From contig JAFANP010000055.1 in the NCBI GenBank assembly GCA_019232625.1, positions 47,212 through 111,211 on the forward strand: a DNA stretch of 64,000 nucleotides, written 5' to 3'. Positions 1 to 7,099 of the stretch are shown here, in pieces. Source of the stretch: Alphaproteobacteria bacterium (GTDB lineage: Bacteria > Pseudomonadota > Alphaproteobacteria > Sphingomonadales > Sphingomonadaceae). The position numbers were made by a program, and so were the translations under genes. The notes below the pieces were generated by a model. It had not been told where the DNA came from, ran no database searches, and saw only the letters and a program-made list of their open reading frames with translations. Position 1 is the first letter of the stretch; the number at the start of each line of letters is the position of its first letter.

Positions 1-1
1 C

Positions 2-973
2 GTCGACACCGGCGTCGCCCTGGGGCGGCTGACCGCCTGCCTCGGCGCCGGCGGGGCCGGCTTCGAGGTCGCGGACGCGCCGGAAGGCGGCGGCCCGCCG
101 CTGATCGAGCCTGAGGAGCAAGCGGCGGCCCGGATCGTCTGCCGCTTTCCCGGCGCCTTGAGGCCATCGGCCGGGGCCGGGACCGGAGCAGGGGCGCGGC
201 GCCTGAGGGTGGAGGCCGGCAAGGAGGCGCGTCGCGCGGCGATCTCGGCCGGCCAGCCGTCCATCTTCGCCGCCCTCGCCGCCGCGCCCGCCGCGCCGGC
301 CGCGCCGGCCGGGGCGCCGGCCGTTTCCCCGCCGCCCGCCGGCGCGGGCCGCATCGCCCTGCCGGATCCGCCGGCGAGGGAGCCGCGCCCGTTGAGGGCC
401 GTCGTCCATGCCAGGCGCTCCGAAGCGACCGCGTTCAGCGGCGTTCCGGTGCCGCTCGCCGCCGTCGCCGCATGCCTTCGCGGCGCGAGGGGCGCGCTTG
501 CGCCCCTGCACGGCTTCGCCGCGGGGGCCGGGATCGGGATCGGCTGCGCCCTCATCGGCGTGGACGGCGTCGGGCCCGTAGCCGGCCTCCTGGACGGGCA
601 GGGCGCGGCGCTCGAGATCACCCGGCGCGGCTCCGTCGCGGAGGCGCTCGACCGGGCGATGCTGCTGCACGCGTTCGACATGCGCCAGTGCGGCTTCGTC
701 CTCCACGTCATCGCGGATATCGAGGGCCCTCTTTGCCGGGAAGGGCCCGTCGCCTACCGCCGCTCCCAGATGGCGGTGGGGGCGATGCTCGACGCCGCCA
801 CCCTCGCGGCGGTCGAGAACGACCTTTCCGCCCACGCCTTCCTCGGCTTCTCCGCGCCGCAGACCGCGCGCCTCTACGGCCTGGATCCGGAGGGCAGCGT
901 GCTTCCGGTCGCCCAGCTCTGCGTCGGGCGCCCCCGCCAATTCAGCCAGTGGGAGACCGCCATTGTCGGATAA
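2..973 (+). CDS. SagB-type azoline dehydrogenase (nitroreductase fold), 5' end outside window
   Basis: Flavin-dependent dehydrogenase expected to oxidise thiazolines to thiazoles in the thiopeptide; NosF is the nosiheptide counterpart. The frame is open from base 2, so the start lies outside the window. The first visible residues (VDTGVALGRL, bases 2-31) resemble the end of one nitroreductase domain. A low-complexity Ala/Pro linker follows (about bases 260-390). A second domain then opens with HARRSEATAFSG and ends with AVENDLSAHAFLGF and LCVGRP. This tandem layout fits SagB-type dehydrogenases. The stop overlaps the P450 start by 11 bases, so the two are probably co-transcribed with genes further left, where YcaO would be expected. 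Family assignment is good; the exact substrate is inferred from the cluster. Confidence 0.75.
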   Translation, partial: VDTGVALGRLTACLGAGGAGFEVADAPEGGGPPLIEPEEQAAARIVCRFPGALRPSAGAGTGAGARRLRVEAGKEARRAAISAGQPSIFAALAAAPAAPAAPAGAPAVSPPPAGAGRIALPDPPAREPRPLRAVVHARRSEATAFSGVPVPLAAVAACLRGARGALAPLHGFAAGAGIGIGCALIGVDGVGPVAGLLDGQGAALEITRRGSVAEALDRAMLLHAFDMRQCGFVLHVIADIEGPLCREGPVAYRRSQMAVGAMLDAATLAAVENDLSAHAFLGFSAPQTARLYGLDPEGSVLPVAQLCVGRPRQFSQWETAIVG

Positions 974-2156
974 TTCGGCCGCGCCGGTGGGCCAGCCGCC
1001 TCACTTCCATCCGCTCGTCGGTGCGTGGATCGTCACCCGCCATGCCGACGCGGTGACCGTGCTCGGCAACCCCGACCTGTTCTCGTCCAGCGCCGCGTTC
1101 GCCGGCAGCTTCCAGCAGCTCGGCTGCCCCGCCGACATCGCGGAGCGCCTCGAAGCGATCGTCCCGGCCGGCACTCCCCAGCTCGTCGCCTCGGACCGGC
1201 CGCAGCACGGCCTGCTTCGCCCGCTCGCCACCCGCCTCTTCACCACGGCGCGAATCGAGGCCTATCGGCCGATCGTGCGCGATCTCGCGCAGGGGCTTGC
1301 CGACGATCTGGCGGGCCCCGGTCCGGTCGACCTTCATGCCCGTTTCGCAATTCCGTTCAGCGCCCGCGCCGTGCTTCGGGTGCTCGGCGTGGAGGCCGAT
1401 CGCGCCCCCGCCGTCGAGGCGCTGGCGGCGAGCGCCTCCCTGCTGTTCTTCGTCCAGCTGGACGAGGCGGCCAAGCGGCGCTCCGCGGAGGCGCTGCTGG
1501 CGCTGGAAGAGGAGATGGCGGTCCTTCTCGACGCCCGCACGGCGGCGCCGCGCGACGACCTCGCCTCGGCCCTGGCTCGCGCCAACGCCTCGGAGAGCGA
1601 GCCGTTGAAGCGGGCCCAGCTCATCCAGCTGCTGCTCGACATGGCCTTCGCCGGCACGGACCCGGTGGCGACCGTGCTGTCCTCCTTCATGCTGCGCCTG
1701 CTGGCCACGGGCGGCGCGTGGCGCCGCGCCGCCGCGACGCCCGAGACGATCGGCTCGGTCGTCGAGGAAGCGGTGAGGCTGGCAAGCGGGCTGCGCGGCA
1801 TCGCGCGGCGGGCGGTGCGGGATACCGAGGTGGGCGGCACGCCGATCGAGGCGGGGGCGACCGTCCTCGTCATGCCAGGCCCGGTCAATCGGGACGAGGG
1901 CGTGTTCCCCGATCCGGGCAATGTCTGCCCCGGCCGCGCCGGGGCGCGAACCCATATCGGCTTCGGCTACGGCATCCATTATTGCGTCGGGGCGCCGCTC
2001 GGGAGGCTCGACCTCGAGCTTGCGCTCACCGCGCTGCTCGAGCGCTTTCCGGACATGCGGCTCTGGCCCAGCCAGCCGGTCGCTTTCGCGCGCGCGCCCC
2101 TCCTCACCCAGGTCGGCCGCCTGCTCGTCGATCCGGGGCCGCGGCGCGGCGGCTGA
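963..2156 (+). CDS. cytochrome P450 of the thiopeptide cluster
   Basis: Haem monooxygenase of 397 residues, normal for a bacterial class I P450. Visible signatures are the I-helix AFAGTDPVAT, the ExxR motif in EEAVR, and the haem-binding loop FGYGIHYCVG with the axial cysteine at residue 341. The start is TTG at 963, overlapping the end of the SagB-type gene; no ATG lies before the conserved N-terminal region. In nosiheptide, P450s hydroxylate Glu6 and the pyridine ring. Here one P450 is seen, and its core also has Glu at position 6, so either hydroxylation is plausible. It could instead act on the tryptophan-derived side-ring precursor. It converges with the dioxygenase-like gene 30 bases downstream. 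Confidence 0.85.
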   Translation: MSDNSAAPVGQPPHFHPLVGAWIVTRHADAVTVLGNPDLFSSSAAFAGSFQQLGCPADIAERLEAIVPAGTPQLVASDRPQHGLLRPLATRLFTTARIEAYRPIVRDLAQGLADDLAGPGPVDLHARFAIPFSARAVLRVLGVEADRAPAVEALAASASLLFFVQLDEAAKRRSAEALLALEEEMAVLLDARTAAPRDDLASALARANASESEPLKRAQLIQLLLDMAFAGTDPVATVLSSFMLRLLATGGAWRRAAATPETIGSVVEEAVRLASGLRGIARRAVRDTEVGGTPIEAGATVLVMPGPVNRDEGVFPDPGNVCPGRAGARTHIGFGYGIHYCVGAPLGRLDLELALTALLERFPDMRLWPSQPVAFARAPLLTQVGRLLVDPGPRRGG

Positions 2157-2186
2157 CCGCCCGCCCCAGGCTTGGCGGCCCGCCCG

Positions 2187-3899
2187 TCAGGGGCAGGGGA
2201 GGGCGAGCGTCCGCGTCGTGACCGGACCGAGCGGGGACAGAGCGGCGAGTATTTCGGCGCGGACCGTTTCGGGCCGGGCGGTGCCGCCCGCCAGCGGCGC
2301 GAGCACCATCAGCTCGGTCGCGGCGCCGGAAAGGGCGGGGGCGCAGGTGCGGGCGGCGGCGCCGCCACGCTCGGACGCGACGATGCCCTTGGCGTCGCGC
2401 ACCACCAGCTCTCCCTCGCGGCAACGCCACGGCTCGCCCTCCGCCGCCACGTAGAATTCCCCGGTGTTGGCGGTGTCGACCCACCAGAGGCCGGCGATCC
2501 GGCGCGGGTCGTGGACCGAGAGCATCGCGCCGAGGCCGCGAAGCCGGTTCGCCAGCTTCCGGGCGGCGTCGGGCGGCGCCGCGGCGCCCGCCTCGATCCT
2601 CACCGAGGCGGCGAAGGGGGAGACCGGCGCGTCGCCCGGCGACGCCCGGTCGTCGGCGGAGGAGGGCGCGTCGAAGGTCGCCGCGGGGGCGTTCAGAGTC
2701 CGCTCCAGATAGCCGATACCCATGCCGCCCGTGCCCCTCGCCTCGGCGGGGATATAGTCGCGCGCGATCCCGAGGTGGAACGTCCGCCAGGCCAGGAAGG
2801 CGCGCTGGACCTGGTCGAGATGGTAGAGGAGCTGGCGCCGGTCCGCCGCGCTCCAGCCCGCCGCGCGCTCCGCCAGCATGAGCGCGATGCCGGGGGCGAC
2901 GGTGGAATCCGAGGGGACGTCGCCGACCAGCGGCTGGCCCTCCAGGGCGGCGACCTTCTCGGCGCCGAACCCGCGGATCGCCCGGTCGAGGATTTGGTAG
3001 TTGCGCGACTGGATGGCGCTCGATCCGCCGGTCTCGGGCCGGAAGCCGTCGAAGAAATTCTCCTTGGGCAAGGTACGGAACGTGGTGGCGAACAGCTTGA
3101 GCAGCAGGGCGACCTGCGCCGAGGCCTCCTTGACGCGCGCCAGCACCCGTTCCGGGGCGTCGGGCAGTTCCTGGGCCGCGACCAGGGCCCGCCAGGCGGG
3201 GATGAAGCAGCATTCGGCGAGATGGGTGACGCGGATGAACATCAGCTCGTCGTGGAAGCGGCTCTGCGGCAGCGCGGTCAGCAGGACGAGCCCGAGCAGA
3301 CCGTCGGCGTCGTTGGCAAGGGCGATCCAGTCCGGGCCGCCCGGAAGCCAGTTGCGCAGCGTCGGCAGGGTGAGCGGAACCGCGGCCGTCCCGGCGAAGG
3401 CGGCAAGATCGCGCAGCGCGTCGATCCGCGCCGCGACCTGCGCCCGCACGAAGCGGAAGGGGGGCGAGCCCTGGTCCGCGAGCGCCAGCGCCTGCTCCTC
3501 CTCGCGCAGCCAGTCGGCGAGGATGGTGGCGAAGGCGATTCGCGACCGGCGGACGACGAGGTCCACGTCGGGGGCGAGGATGAAGCGCTCGAGGAGCGGG
3601 AGGTTGAGATAATTGCCGTAGTTGAGCTCGCCGCGGCCGATCGCCTCCTCGATCTCGAGGAAGGCGATGGCGAGATCCCGCGCCCGCGCGACCGGTCCGC
3701 TTCCGGCCACTCCATCCAGATCCTTGAGGTCGGCGAGCAGCGCCATGAGGGGCGCGCGCAGCTCCGCGGCGACGTGGGCGCGGCCCCCGCGGCGGCAGGC
3801 GAGCAGGAACGGCCTCGCCGGGGAGGCGGCCAGCCGCGCCGCGACATGCGCTTCACCGGCGGCCGCCGGCATGGGGGATGGAGCGGCCGCCGTCGCCAC
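2187..3899 (-). CDS. tryptophan 2,3-dioxygenase-like haem protein, enlarged
   Basis: Probably opens or oxidises an indole ring. TDO landmarks are visible in order: YGNYLNLPLLE (residues 94-104), HDELMFIRVTHLAE (216-229, with H226 where TDO has its distal histidine), SSAIQSRNYQILD (293-305, R299) and WRTFHLGIARDY followed by GTGG (371-392, H375 at the haem-ligand position). Two features are unusual. About 110 residues separate the YxxYL and HDExxF motifs, which are normally close together. A tail of about 165 residues follows the TDO core, giving 570 residues against roughly 280-400 for typical TDO. The start is GTG at 3899, one base after the methyltransferase stop, and ATG codons inside are possible. 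It is last in a four-gene minus-strand operon facing the thiopeptide operon. The role in a side-ring acid is inferred. Confidence 0.75.
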   Translation of the reverse strand: MATAAAPSPMPAAAGEAHVAARLAASPARPFLLACRRGGRAHVAAELRAPLMALLADLKDLDGVAGSGPVARARDLAIAFLEIEEAIGRGELNYGNYLNLPLLERFILAPDVDLVVRRSRIAFATILADWLREEEQALALADQGSPPFRFVRAQVAARIDALRDLAAFAGTAAVPLTLPTLRNWLPGGPDWIALANDADGLLGLVLLTALPQSRFHDELMFIRVTHLAECCFIPAWRALVAAQELPDAPERVLARVKEASAQVALLLKLFATTFRTLPKENFFDGFRPETGGSSAIQSRNYQILDRAIRGFGAEKVAALEGQPLVGDVPSDSTVAPGIALMLAERAAGWSAADRRQLLYHLDQVQRAFLAWRTFHLGIARDYIPAEARGTGGMGIGYLERTLNAPAATFDAPSSADDRASPGDAPVSPFAASVRIEAGAAAPPDAARKLANRLRGLGAMLSVHDPRRIAGLWWVDTANTGEFYVAAEGEPWRCREGELVVRDAKGIVASERGGAAARTCAPALSGAATELMVLAPLAGGTARPETVRAEILAALSPLGPVTTRTLALPCP

Positions 3900-3900
3900 G

Positions 3901-4551
3901 TCAGCGTCGCCGCAGCTCGGCGGCGACCGCTTTCGCGCCGCCCGGGAAGATCGTCGCCGCGTAGAGCACGTCGCGGCACTCGACCAGCTCCCACCGCTCC
4001 GCCGGGAAGGTGTCGAGAATCGCCTGGCGTGAGAGGCGGCGCGGACCGCCGGTGCGGGTCTCCTTGTCGCCGATGCCGAGGACGTGGACCACCGAGCCGG
4101 GGTGGGTCAGCTGCTCGAGACGCTCGCCGTAGAGGCGGCGTTCCGAATCGGAGAAACCGTGCAGCGTGGCCGAATCGAGGATGGTGTCGAAGCGCCCGAG
4201 ATCGTCGAGGTCGGCGAAGACGTCGCGCTCCTGGAAGGAGATCGCCCAGGCCGGATCGCGCGGCCGGGCGTCGGCCCGAGCGATCGCCTCGCCGACGAAG
4301 TCGATCCCCACCACCTCATGGCCGCGCGCGGCCAGATAGAGGGTGTTGGCGCCGGTGCCGCAGCCTATGTCGAGCACCCGCCCGGCAAAGCCGCCGCGCT
4401 CGGCGATCGCCACCACCTCGGGCTGGGCCCGGTCCACCTCCCACGGCGCGTTGCCGAGATAGATCATTCGATAGGTGCGGGCGCTGACCCCGTTCTCGCG
4501 CAAGGGATCCTGCTGCGCGCCGAGCGTGATCGCCTCCGATATGCCGTTCAT
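3901..4551 (-). CDS. class I SAM-dependent methyltransferase
   Basis: A 216-residue methyltransferase with the SAM-binding motif VLDIGCGTGANTLYLA and the acidic end of strand 2 (EVVGID). The methyl acceptor cannot be read from the sequence. The ATG at 4551 has an AGGAGAG ribosome site just upstream. The gene sits 18 bases after the CPGCG protein and 1 base before the dioxygenase-like gene, so all are likely translated from one message. Possible targets are the aromatic side-ring precursor, the finished thiopeptide, or ribosomal RNA as self-protection. The sequence is a small compact Rossmann enzyme without an RNA-binding domain, which favours a small-molecule substrate (inference). Confidence 0.8.
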   Translation of the reverse strand: MNGISEAITLGAQQDPLRENGVSARTYRMIYLGNAPWEVDRAQPEVVAIAERGGFAGRVLDIGCGTGANTLYLAARGHEVVGIDFVGEAIARADARPRDPAWAISFQERDVFADLDDLGRFDTILDSATLHGFSDSERRLYGERLEQLTHPGSVVHVLGIGDKETRTGGPRRLSRQAILDTFPAERWELVECRDVLYAATIFPGGAKAVAAELRRR

Positions 4552-4569
4552 GAACTCTCCTCTCCTGAC

Positions 4570-5094
4570 TCACATGCGTCGAATCGCCTCGTCCGCCAGC
4601 GCGGAGACGCGGGAATGGTGGGGCCGCCACGACGCCCAGACGGCCGCCGCCCAGTCGCGCACCCGCTTGCCGTGGTCGGCGGCGTCGCGGGCCTCGATCA
4701 CGTCGCGCACGGTGAGCGCGGCATGGTCGGCGGGCGGGTCGAGCCAGGTGAGCCGGTCGGTGAGCTTCTGGGTCATCGCCCCGATGACGTGGCGCGCGAA
4801 GGCGCCGTCGGCGCCGCGATCGAGCACGAGATGGAGGCCGACGAGATGGACGTTGACCGACTGGATCGACCGCCGCTCCGGCACTCCGGGATGCTGCACG
4901 GCGTAGGCGTCGACGGTGAGCCGGTGGACCGCCATATAGGCCGGATCGCTATATTCGCGCGCAAGCACCTCGCTGTAGAGAGCCCAGCAGCCGGGCGAGG
5001 AGAGAACATAAGCGTGAGTCGCGCCCTCGGTCGGCGGCAGCTTCAGGCCGCAGCCGGGGCACGATTCGACGGCGGCCTGCATCATCCCGTTCAT
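4570..5094 (-). CDS. DUF5946-like CPGCG-motif protein
   Basis: A 174-residue protein with an N-terminal CPGCGLKLP motif (zinc-ribbon half or metal site), followed by histidine-rich helical stretches (AVHRLTVDAYAVQHPG and SVNVHLVGLHLVL). This pattern recalls the DUF5946 family, whose function is not established. The start is taken as ATG 5094, just before MNGMMQ; a GTG at 5112 would add six residues. It lies between the aldehyde dehydrogenase (28-base gap) and the methyltransferase (18-base gap) in the same operon. The conserved His/Cys set suggests metal binding, but no activity can be assigned. Confidence 0.65.
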   Translation of the reverse strand: MNGMMQAAVESCPGCGLKLPPTEGATHAYVLSSPGCWALYSEVLAREYSDPAYMAVHRLTVDAYAVQHPGVPERRSIQSVNVHLVGLHLVLDRGADGAFARHVIGAMTQKLTDRLTWLDPPADHAALTVRDVIEARDAADHGKRVRDWAAAVWASWRPHHSRVSALADEAIRRM

Positions 5095-5122
5095 CGCACC
5101 GCCCTCGCGCACCTCCCGCCGC

Positions 5123-6568
5123 TCACATCTGTGCGGTGACCCACTTCAACTGCGTGAGCGCCGCCAGAGACTCCTCCGTTCCGGTTCGGCCCATGCCGCT
5201 GTCGCCCACGCCGCCGAACGGAACGTGCGGCTCGTCGTGGACGGTAGGCGCGTTGATGTGGACCATTCCGGAGCGAACGTCGTGAGCGAAACGCAGCGCC
5301 TGCGCAATGTCCCGCGTGTAGATGGCCGCCGACAGCCCGTAGCGGCTGGCATTGGCGAGCGAAATCGCCTCGTCGAGGGAGCCGATCCGGTAGAGCTGCG
5401 CCACCGGTCCGAACGTCTCCTCGTCGAACACCGCCATGTCCGGCTCGACGCCCTCCAGCACGGTCGGCTGGCAGACATTGCCGTCCCAGCCGCCGCCCGC
5501 CAGGACGCGGGCGCCCTTCGCCACCGCTCCCTCGATGTGGGAGCGCACCCGCGCCCTCTGGCGGGGGTTGATGATCGGCCCGACGAGCGTGTCGGGAGAG
5601 CGCAGGTTGCCGCAGGGCAGGGTGCTCGCCGCCGCCGCGAAGGCCGCCGCGAACCGGTCGTAGAGGCCGTCCTCCACGAAGATGCGGCTCGACCCCATGC
5701 ATACCTGGCCCTGGTAGAGGAATATACCGAACACGGCGCCGGCCACGGCCTGGTCGAGGTCCGCATCCTCGAGGACCACCAGCGGGCTCTTGCCGCCGAG
5801 CTCGAGGATGGCCGGCTTGAGCTGCGCGCCGCACAGGGCGCCGATATGCTTGCCGACCGCGCTCGATCCGGTGAACAGAACCGCGCGGACCCGCCTGTCC
5901 TGGGTCAGCGAATCGCCTATCTCCGCGCCCGATCCGGTCACGACGTTGAACAGCCCCGCCGGCAGCCCCGCCTCCGCATAGAGCTCGGCCAGCCTCAGCG
6001 TGATCAGCGGCGCGTCCTCCGAGGGAAGCGCCACCACGGCGTTGCCGGCCGCCAGCGCCATCGAGGAGGCCTTGACCCCGATCAGCAGCGGCACGTTGAA
6101 GGGGGTGATGCTCGCGACGACCCCGGCCGGCTGGCGAAGGCTCAGGCTGAAGCGATCGGGCGCGTCGGAGGGAAAGGTCTGACCGCCGCCCCGCCGCGCG
6201 GCACCCGCCGCGGCCCGCAGCGCATCGACCGCCATCTGGATCTCGAATCGCGCCTTGCCGACGGGGGACCCGATCTCCTCGATCAACAAATCGACGAAGG
6301 CCTCGCAATCCCGCTCCAACAGTGCGGCGGCAGACGTGAGAACTGATTCGCGCTCCCGGACGCTGAGGCGCGTGCTCTTCGCCGCCTCGTCGGCGGCCGA
6401 GACTGCACGGTCGACATCGACCGCATTTCCCCTCGCGATTTTCGAAATCGGCGAGTCGTCGACAGGATTGCTGGTAAAGAAATAGTCACCGCTATCCGGT
6501 TCGGCTACTTTGCCGCCGATCCAGTGTCCGCGGCACGCAAGTACCCTGCCCACCCCATGATCTGCCAT
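5123..6568 (-). CDS. aldehyde dehydrogenase (aromatic-aldehyde type)
   Basis: NAD(P)-dependent dehydrogenase, 481 residues, full length. Catalytic residues are visible: Asn in ITPFNVPLL, Glu in LELGGKSP and the nucleophile Cys in YQGQVCMGS. The C-terminal PFGGVGDSGMGR motif is intact. The overall pattern resembles benzaldehyde, vanillin and salicylaldehyde dehydrogenases. It is the first gene of the minus-strand operon, divergent from the precursor gene across a 247-base region. In context it may oxidise an aromatic aldehyde to the carboxylic acid that the NosI-like enzyme then adenylates. That step is inference; a general detoxifying role is the alternative. Confidence 0.85.
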   Translation of the reverse strand: MADHGVGRVLACRGHWIGGKVAEPDSGDYFFTSNPVDDSPISKIARGNAVDVDRAVSAADEAAKSTRLSVRERESVLTSAAALLERDCEAFVDLLIEEIGSPVGKARFEIQMAVDALRAAAGAARRGGGQTFPSDAPDRFSLSLRQPAGVVASITPFNVPLLIGVKASSMALAAGNAVVALPSEDAPLITLRLAELYAEAGLPAGLFNVVTGSGAEIGDSLTQDRRVRAVLFTGSSAVGKHIGALCGAQLKPAILELGGKSPLVVLEDADLDQAVAGAVFGIFLYQGQVCMGSSRIFVEDGLYDRFAAAFAAAASTLPCGNLRSPDTLVGPIINPRQRARVRSHIEGAVAKGARVLAGGGWDGNVCQPTVLEGVEPDMAVFDEETFGPVAQLYRIGSLDEAISLANASRYGLSAAIYTRDIAQALRFAHDVRSGMVHINAPTVHDEPHVPFGGVGDSGMGRTGTEESLAALTQLKWVTAQM

Positions 6569-6815
6569 TACCCGCTCCTGCCTCGTCTCTGCTGAGCCGA
6601 AAGACTAAAACCATTATGGATTTAAACTGATAGTATGGGGCGGTTGGGTCATTGTAAAGCATTAGCCTTGTGATATTGTCGGCCCGCGCCACCCTTGGCG
6701 CAAAGGGGGGCGTCGAGTACTGTAAAGACTTGAAAAGGTCCGGCGGCTTTGGCTTGCGCAGCAGTCCAGATGGTGTCGGTCCATTGTTTGCGCGCATTAA
6801 GAAGGGGAATGACTA
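6569..6815. promoter_or_regulatory. divergent promoter region of the two thiopeptide operons
   Basis: The only gap between the leftward aldehyde dehydrogenase operon and the rightward precursor operon, and clearly richer in A/T than its surroundings around 6600-6680. Both operons must start here or be read through from outside. The precursor ATG at 6816 has a strong GAAGGGGA ribosome site at 6801-6808. Two similar short blocks, TTGTAAAG at about 6652 and CTGTAAAG at about 6720, could be regulator half-sites. I cannot point to convincing -35/-10 boxes. Confidence 0.5.
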
Positions 6816-7004
6816 ATGGATATCGTGGGTAGCAACCTTTCCCTTGACGACCTCGAGATCAACGAGCTGGAAGTTTCCCAGTTCCTCGACGCGACCATCG
6901 AAGATGCGAGCGCCGAGATCTCGAAGGTGATGTCGGCTTCGTGTACGACTTGCGAGTGCTGCTGCAGCTGCAGCATCCTCGTGGACGAGCCGACGTCCGC
7001 TTGA
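6816..7004 (+). CDS. nosiheptide-like thiopeptide precursor peptide
   Basis: Sixty-two-residue RiPP precursor. The leader (residues 1-41) is acidic, with an LDDLEINELEVSQFLD segment and ending KVMSA. The core begins at Ser42 and reads SCTTCECCCSCS, then a nine-residue tail ILVDEPTSA. The twelve core residues match the nosiheptide/nocathiacin core as I remember it (SCTTCECCCSCSS). In nosiheptide Ser1 and Ser10 form the pyridine, the cysteines become thiazoles, and Glu6 and Cys8 carry the indolic-acid side ring. The same positions are S42, S51, E47 and C49 here. The tail replaces the terminal Ser and probably has to be removed. The gene is followed by a hairpin and the modification operon. Confidence 0.93.
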   Translation: MDIVGSNLSLDDLEINELEVSQFLDATIEDASAEISKVMSASCTTCECCCSCSILVDEPTSA

Positions 7005-7020
7005 TCTGCTGAAATGACGG

Positions 7021-7054
7021 GGCGGTACGCATTCGACTTGGGATGCGTACCGCC
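7021..7054 (+). terminator. hairpin after the precursor gene, probable attenuator
   Basis: A perfect 12-bp stem (GGCGGTACGCAT at 7021-7032 pairing with 7043-7054) closes a 10-base loop, 17 bases after the precursor stop and 45 bases before the radical SAM gene. Only a short T pair follows, so it may be a leaky terminator or an mRNA-stabilising hairpin rather than a strong intrinsic terminator. In RiPP operons such structures commonly keep precursor mRNA in excess over enzyme mRNA. Confidence 0.75.
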
Positions 7055-7099
7055 TTCCAAGAATAGCGACGACAACATCGCAAGAAATCGGGGGAGTGC

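Noticed and set aside
2172..4487. 771-codon plus-strand frame opposite the TDO-like and methyltransferase genes
   Set aside because: Shadow frame with low-complexity Arg/Gly content and no domain.
6492..6797. possible small leftward gene in the thiopeptide intergenic region
   Set aside because: It overlaps the aldehyde dehydrogenase start, has no ribosome site and looks random.
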